In this document: piece by piece, positions 13,758 through 17,791 of the stretch
Numbering within the stretch: position 1 is the first letter of the stretch
How the letters are laid out: each line of letters begins with the position of its first letter
Made by a program: the position numbers and the translations under genes
Notes under the pieces: model-generated
The model's input: the letters and a program-made list of their open reading frames with translations, nothing else
Database searches by the model: none
Told to the model about the DNA's origin: nothing
DNA from: an uncultured Bacteroides sp.
GTDB taxonomy: Bacteria; Bacteroidota; Bacteroidia; Bacteroidales; Bacteroidaceae
Reading direction: 5' to 3'
DNA length: 17,791 bases
Assembly (NCBI RefSeq): GCF_958445495.1
Contig: NZ_CAUCSQ010000072.1
Location: 1 to 17,791, forward strand

Positions 13758-15914
13758 ATGGACAATAATAACAACAAGAATAGTAACAGTAACAAACCTA
13801 ATAATAAGGTTAATATGCCCAAGTTCAATTTGAACTGGATGTATATGATTATCATCCTTATGCTTCTTGGCCTTTGGTGGGGCAGCGATTCCAAAGGGCC
13901 GGGAAACAAAACCGTTACATACAGCGAATTTCAGGATTACGTAAGGAACGGCTATATCGGTAAGGTTCTGGGATATGAGGACAAATCAATAGAGGCTTAT
14001 CCTAAACCGAACTCCGTAGGCGCCATATTCGGGGCAGACTCTGTCAAAGCGGGCCGCAACCCGATTATCACGAGCAGGGCCCCGTCTACCGATAAACTGG
14101 AAGAATTCCTGCAGGCCGAAAAAGAAGCCGGCCATTTTGACGGGACTTCCGACTATCCGCCCAAATCAGATATATTCCCCGCCATCCTGATTCAGATACT
14201 TCCGCTGGTGCTGCTGATTGCACTGTGGATATTTTTCATGCGCCGTATGAGCGGAGGAGGTAGCGGTGGTCCCGGTGGCGTATTCAATGTGGGAAAATCC
14301 AAAGCCCAGCTCTTTGAAAAAGGAGGAGCCATCAAGGTTACGTTTAAAGATGTGGCAGGCTTGGCGGAAGCCAAACAGGAAGTCGAAGAAATTGTCGAAT
14401 TCTTGAAAGAACCGCAAAAATATACGGACTTGGGAGGTAAAATACCCAAGGGAGCGTTGTTGGTAGGCCCTCCGGGAACGGGTAAGACATTACTCGCCAA
14501 AGCTGTTGCCGGCGAAGCGAACGTTCCTTTCTTCTCGCTGGCAGGTTCTGATTTCGTAGAAATGTTTGTCGGCGTAGGCGCTTCCCGCGTCCGAGACCTA
14601 TTTAAACAAGCCAAAGAAAAAGCTCCATGCATCGTATTCATTGACGAGATTGATGCAGTAGGACGTGCACGCGGCAAGAATCCGGCTATGGGAGGAAATG
14701 ACGAACGCGAAAACACGTTAAATCAGTTGTTGACGGAAATGGACGGCTTCGGCTCTAACAGCGGAGTCATCATCCTTGCCGCTACTAACCGTGTAGATGT
14801 GCTCGACAAGGCATTGCTCCGTGCCGGGCGTTTCGACCGCCAGATACATGTAGACTTGCCCGACCTGAACGAGCGCAAGGAGGTGTTCGGTGTACATTTG
14901 CGCCCCATCAAGATAGACGATACGGTAGACGTAGACCTGCTGGCGCGCCAAACTCCGGGATTCTCCGGCGCGGATATCGCCAATGTCTGCAATGAAGCGG
15001 CGCTAATCGCCGCCCGCCACGGAAAGAAGTTTGTCGGCAAACAAGACTTCCTGGATGCCGTAGACCGTATCATCGGCGGGCTGGAAAAGAAAACCAAAAT
15101 CACAACAGAGGCGGAAAGACGTTCCATCGCCTTGCATGAAGCGGGACACGCTTCCATATCCTGGTTGCTGGAATATGCGAACCCGCTGATTAAGGTCACG
15201 ATTGTTCCCAGAGGACGTGCGTTGGGAGCTGCCTGGTATCTGCCGGAAGAACGTCAAATCACGACCAAAGAGCAGATGCTCGATGAAATGTGCGCTACAT
15301 TGGGAGGACGCGCCGCGGAAGATTTATTTATCGGCCGCATCTCTACAGGAGCCATGAATGATTTGGAGAAAGTCACCAAACAGGCATACGGCATGATTGC
15401 ATATCTGGGAATGAGCGAAAGACTGCCGAATTTATGCTATTATAATAATGACGAATATTCCTTCAACCGTCCGTACAGCGAAAAGACTGCCGAGTTAATC
15501 GACGAAGAAGTCAAGAAGATGGTAAACGAACAATATGAACGCGCCAAAGCCATCTTGTCCGAGCACAAGGAAGAGCACAACCAACTTGCCCAATTGTTGA
15601 TTGACAAAGAAGTTATCTTTGCGGAAGACGTTGAACGCATTTTCGGAAAACGGCCGTGGGCATCCCGCTCGGAAGAAATTATGGCTGCCAAGGAGAGCCG
15701 CGAAGCCGCCAAAGCGGAAAAGAAGCTTGCAGAAGAAGTGAAAGAAAAAGAGAAGGAAATCAAGGAGGAAGAAGCTGAAAATTCTGCAAAAGAAAAAGCC
15801 GCAGAAAACAAAGTCACCGCCGAAGGCAAGGTCACCATAGAGAAAAAGGCTATTTCAGCGGAAGGCGGAAACACTTCTACGGAAGAAAACAAGGAAACAG
15901 GCAAACCTGAGTAA
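13758..15914 (+). CDS. ftsH: ATP-dependent zinc metalloprotease FtsH
   Basis: FtsH is a hexameric membrane-anchored AAA+ protease that degrades misassembled membrane proteins and selected soluble regulators. After an Asn-rich cytosolic start come TM1 (about 27-41), a periplasmic domain (about 45-138) and TM2 (about 140-161). The Gly-rich linker GGGSGGPGG leads to the AAA domain with Walker A GPPGTGKT (237-244), Walker B VFIDEID (293-299) and the second region of homology LRAGRFDR (354-361). The protease domain has HEAGH (460-464) and the third zinc ligand D535 in NDLEKVT. All key residues are present. The 718-aa length exceeds E. coli FtsH through a longer periplasmic part and a Glu/Lys/Ala-rich charged tail (about 640-718). 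A strong hairpin follows, before cdsA. Confidence 0.97.
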   Translation: MDNNNNKNSNSNKPNNKVNMPKFNLNWMYMIIILMLLGLWWGSDSKGPGNKTVTYSEFQDYVRNGYIGKVLGYEDKSIEAYPKPNSVGAIFGADSVKAGRNPIITSRAPSTDKLEEFLQAEKEAGHFDGTSDYPPKSDIFPAILIQILPLVLLIALWIFFMRRMSGGGSGGPGGVFNVGKSKAQLFEKGGAIKVTFKDVAGLAEAKQEVEEIVEFLKEPQKYTDLGGKIPKGALLVGPPGTGKTLLAKAVAGEANVPFFSLAGSDFVEMFVGVGASRVRDLFKQAKEKAPCIVFIDEIDAVGRARGKNPAMGGNDERENTLNQLLTEMDGFGSNSGVIILAATNRVDVLDKALLRAGRFDRQIHVDLPDLNERKEVFGVHLRPIKIDDTVDVDLLARQTPGFSGADIANVCNEAALIAARHGKKFVGKQDFLDAVDRIIGGLEKKTKITTEAERRSIALHEAGHASISWLLEYANPLIKVTIVPRGRALGAAWYLPEERQITTKEQMLDEMCATLGGRAAEDLFIGRISTGAMNDLEKVTKQAYGMIAYLGMSERLPNLCYYNNDEYSFNRPYSEKTAELIDEEVKKMVNEQYERAKAILSEHKEEHNQLAQLLIDKEVIFAEDVERIFGKRPWASRSEEIMAAKESREAAKAEKKLAEEVKEKEKEIKEEEAENSAKEKAAENKVTAEGKVTIEKKAISAEGGNTSTEENKETGKPE

Positions 15915-15924
15915 TATCAGATGG

Positions 15925-16004
15925 AAAGTGTTGCAAAAGTCATTACCGGACGGGATTCACACATCTTCCCGCAGTAGACGGAAAAACTTTTGCAGCACTT
16001 TTTT
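15925..16004 (+). terminator. Hairpin terminator between ftsH and cdsA
   Basis: AAAGTGTTGCAAAAGT (15925-15940) pairs with ACTTTTGCAGCACTTT (15986-16001) with one G-U. The right arm ends in a run of six T. The 45-nt loop holds a second stem, CGGGA/TCCCG (15951-15955 with 15967-15971). It should end most ftsH transcripts or attenuate read-through to cdsA. Confidence 0.8.
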
Positions 16005-16037
16005 ATTAGTCTATTAATTAACTAAAACATAAATATT

Positions 16038-16880
16038 TTGGCTAGCAATTTTATTAAACGGGCTATAACAGGTGTACTTTTTGTCGCCATCCTGGTAGGG
16101 TGTATCCTTTATACATCGCTCAGTTTCGGCATCTTGTTTGTCATAATCAGCGCATTGACAATTTATGAGTTCGGACATCTGGTAAACATGCGTGCAGAAG
16201 GCGTCAACGTAAATAAGACTATTATTATGCTGGGAGGGGCTTACCTGTTCCTCGCAATTATGGGATTTTGCATAGATGCCGCCGACTCTAAAATTTTCAT
16301 CCCTTACGTACTGCTGTTACTTTACCTGCTGATTAGCGAGTTATACCTGAAAAAAGAGAATCCGGTACTGAACTGGGCCTATTCTATGTTCAGCCAACTT
16401 TACATAGGCTTGCCGTTCGCTTTGTTAAACGTACTCGCTTTCCATAACGATCCGGAATACAGCAGTGTCAGTTACAACCCGATTCTGCCGCTATCCATTT
16501 TCATATTCCTCTGGTTAAGTGATACGGGGGCATATTGCATCGGGTCGCTTATCGGCAAACACCGCCTGTTTGAACGCATTTCTCCTAAGAAGTCATGGGA
16601 AGGTTCCATTGGCGGCGGAGTTGTGGCTATCGGCTCTTCCTTCATACTTGCACATTATTTTCCATTCATGTCAATGTGGCAATGGGCCGGACTAGCAGTA
16701 ACCGTTGTCATATTCGGGACTTGGGGAGATTTGACAGAATCACTGCTCAAACGGCAACTTCACGTGAAAGATTCGGGAACCATCCTTCCGGGACACGGGG
16801 GAATGCTCGACCGGTTTGACAGTGCCCTGATGGCTATACCGGCAGCGGTAGTCTATCTATATGCGTTAACTTGGTTTTAA
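16038..16880 (+). CDS. cdsA: Phosphatidate cytidylyltransferase (CDP-diacylglycerol synthase)
   Basis: CdsA makes CDP-diacylglycerol from CTP and phosphatidate, the branch point for phosphatidylethanolamine, phosphatidylglycerol and related lipids. It is a polytopic inner-membrane protein with about seven to eight hydrophobic helices in 280 aa. The family signature is complete near the C-terminus: SLLKRQLHVKDSG (235-247) continuing into LPGHGGMLDRFDS (250-262). LSDTGAY and SPKKSWEGSIGG, earlier in the chain, are also typical. The start is a TTG: the in-frame TAA at 16023 leaves only four codons before it, and the next ATG is far inside conserved sequence. I see no full -7 box in the 30 bp after the ftsH hairpin, so expression may rely on read-through. 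Confidence 0.95.
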   Translation: MASNFIKRAITGVLFVAILVGCILYTSLSFGILFVIISALTIYEFGHLVNMRAEGVNVNKTIIMLGGAYLFLAIMGFCIDAADSKIFIPYVLLLLYLLISELYLKKENPVLNWAYSMFSQLYIGLPFALLNVLAFHNDPEYSSVSYNPILPLSIFIFLWLSDTGAYCIGSLIGKHRLFERISPKKSWEGSIGGGVVAIGSSFILAHYFPFMSMWQWAGLAVTVVIFGTWGDLTESLLKRQLHVKDSGTILPGHGGMLDRFDSALMAIPAAVVYLYALTWF

Positions 16881-16905
16881 ATTGCCTGAACTCCCTAGGA
16901 AATAT

Positions 16906-16980
16906 AATATTCAGTAAATTCTACGTTTTAGAGATTCAACGAGTAGAAATATTCAGTAGATTTCGCATATTCAGGATTTA
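16906..16980. repeat. Degenerate short direct repeats after cdsA
   Basis: AATATTCAGTAAATT (16906-16920) recurs as AATATTCAGTAGATT (16948-16962), matching at 14 of 15 positions, and again partly as ATATTCAGGATTTA (16967-16980). All copies lie in the gap between the cdsA stop and the terminator. Confidence 0.45.
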
Positions 16981-17056
16981 CCGAAAAGCAAGGGATAGTT
17001 TTCGTATTATGAATATCCCATCCCGCCGAGTATTCCTGCAGCATGTAAGATATATG

Positions 17057-17099
17057 AAAAGCCGGGAACTTTCTTCCACGAAAGCAATCCCGGCCTTTT
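17057..17099. terminator. Bidirectional terminator between convergent cdsA and NigD-like gene
   Basis: GCCGGGA (17061-17067) pairs with TCCCGGC (17088-17094), with an inner CTTTC/GAAAG stem. CTTTTT follows on the plus strand, and the plus-strand AAAA before it gives T on the minus strand. It serves both genes that converge here. Confidence 0.8.
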
Positions 17100-17129
17100 T
17101 ACACACAGTTACAGAGGTTAGGTTGTATA

Positions 17130-17732
17130 TTATTTGACAGAAGAAGTAGTGTGCACATCTTTCGCTTTCTCCGGTACTCCTACCGGGTGTTCGAAGTCAA
17201 GCACTACGACTGTACCTTTTCCGTTCTCTTCCGAATTTATCGTGACCTTAAATCCTTTCATAGGTATATCCCCCTCCTCTCCGGATGTCGGATAGAATTT
17301 CTCCAGATTATAAGAAACTCTTCCCCATCCCCAATAATCGGTCACATCATCATACGTGTTATAACGCAATTCCAGATGTACATAGCCATCTTCGTCCACA
17401 TCGGGAGTTTCCGGCACTTCCGGAGTATCGGGTGTTTCCGCAGTCCCGGAAGTTTTTACAGTCTCCCCATCCGGTTCACCCGGTTCCGATTCGCCAGTCG
17501 TTTTGTTTTGCACAAGGCTTATGCGATGTTTCTCCGAATAAGGCAAGTTCTGGTGGAAAATGATGTTCAGAAACTTTCCTCCCAACCACATATCACCTTG
17601 GTAAATTACAATGGGATCATCACCGAACTCCTCCACATTCTCATCTGTCATTTCCTCCACTTCTTTAGTCAGTATTTCTCTAATTCCTTCCATCTTCACC
17701 TGCACCCCTTTATTATCCGCCATGTCAGCCAA
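17130..17732 (-). CDS. NigD-like protein, C-terminal part only (probably 5'-truncated)
   Basis: The product resembles the C-terminal domain of Bacteroides NigD-like surface lipoproteins (function unknown): EGIREILTKEVEEMT, then DDPIVIYQGDMWLGGKFLNI, HRISLVQN and DGYVHLELRYN. Full members start with a lipoprotein signal peptide and an N-terminal beta domain of about 100 residues. Here the frame opens only at a TAA (17757-17759), and the possible starts, TTG 17732 or ATG 17723, give 200 or 197 aa with no signal peptide. The homology-like stretch seems to begin right at the N-terminus, so deletion, frameshift or early stop is likely, and this may be a pseudogene. Between LVQN and DGYVHL is an extra Pro/Glu/Thr-rich linker (about 79-113, with PDTPEVPETPD) that looks like a repeat expansion. 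The remaining 59 bases upstream do not settle its origin. Confidence 0.65.
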   Translation of the reverse strand: MADMADNKGVQVKMEGIREILTKEVEEMTDENVEEFGDDPIVIYQGDMWLGGKFLNIIFHQNLPYSEKHRISLVQNKTTGESEPGEPDGETVKTSGTAETPDTPEVPETPDVDEDGYVHLELRYNTYDDVTDYWGWGRVSYNLEKFYPTSGEEGDIPMKGFKVTINSEENGKGTVVVLDFEHPVGVPEKAKDVHTTSSVK

Positions 17733-17791
17733 AGGATTAAAGAGGAGTTCTATAAATTAAAATATTGTAGTACAGTTGTTTATATGGTTCC

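Noticed and set aside
1..17791. CRISPR array, insertion sequence or rRNA genes
   Set aside because: No regularly spaced repeat array, no transposase and no rRNA sequence were seen on either strand.

Overview
The window looks like a chromosomal segment from a Bacteroides-type member of the Bacteroidales. The evidence is the many TAnnTTTG (-7) promoter boxes, mostly without Shine-Dalgarno sequences, together with a NigD-like protein, a WecA-like glycosyltransferase paired with an epimerase (as at polysaccharide loci), and a DUF349 repeat protein. I do not name a species. Apart from the AT-rich regulator segment, the content is ordinary core genome with an accessory left third.

Left, 1-4800. 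The end of a surface-polysaccharide locus lies on the minus strand: an undecaprenyl-phosphate sugar-phosphate transferase followed by an NAD-dependent epimerase that runs off the window. Next comes an AT-rich 1.27 kb segment carrying one AraC-family regulator gene. It is bounded by two 23-bp sites (2165-2187 and 3411-3433) that match at 22 of 23 positions in inverted orientation. Each site is itself a dyad around an asymmetric 4-bp centre. A tyrosine recombinase gene sits immediately outside the right site. This is the layout of a site-specific DNA inversion switch, here carrying a whole regulator gene. A good Bacteroides promoter (3439-3470) lies just outside the right site and points into the segment. 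In the orientation given it reads antisense to the regulator; after inversion it would drive it. Recombinase, regulator, glycosyltransferase and epimerase would then all face the same way.

4860-5372. Between the recombinase and pepD is an independent transcription unit on the minus strand that encodes only two tiny basic peptides (32 and 29 codons). It has its own -7 box, a strong AGGAGG ribosome binding site and a strong terminator. Upstream lie a 16-bp palindrome and a perfect TTGAT-N4-ATCAA dyad.

5464-12162. An M20-family dipeptidase (pepD) and a multi-pass flippase-like membrane protein form a minus-strand pair. They diverge, through back-to-back promoters, from rsmA (16S rRNA dimethyltransferase), mgtE (Mg2+ channel) and a 617-residue DUF349 protein.

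12163-13388. This is a 1.2 kb region without protein genes. It holds several hairpins or terminators and a tRNA-Gln(CUG) gene on the minus strand.

13389-16880. rsfS (ribosome silencing factor), ftsH (membrane AAA+ protease) and cdsA (CDP-diacylglycerol synthase, TTG start) are co-directional. A strong hairpin separates ftsH from cdsA. A bidirectional terminator separates cdsA from a convergent NigD-like C-terminal fragment that lacks the signal peptide and N-terminal half.

The items most worth a second look are the invertible regulator switch and the two-peptide operon.
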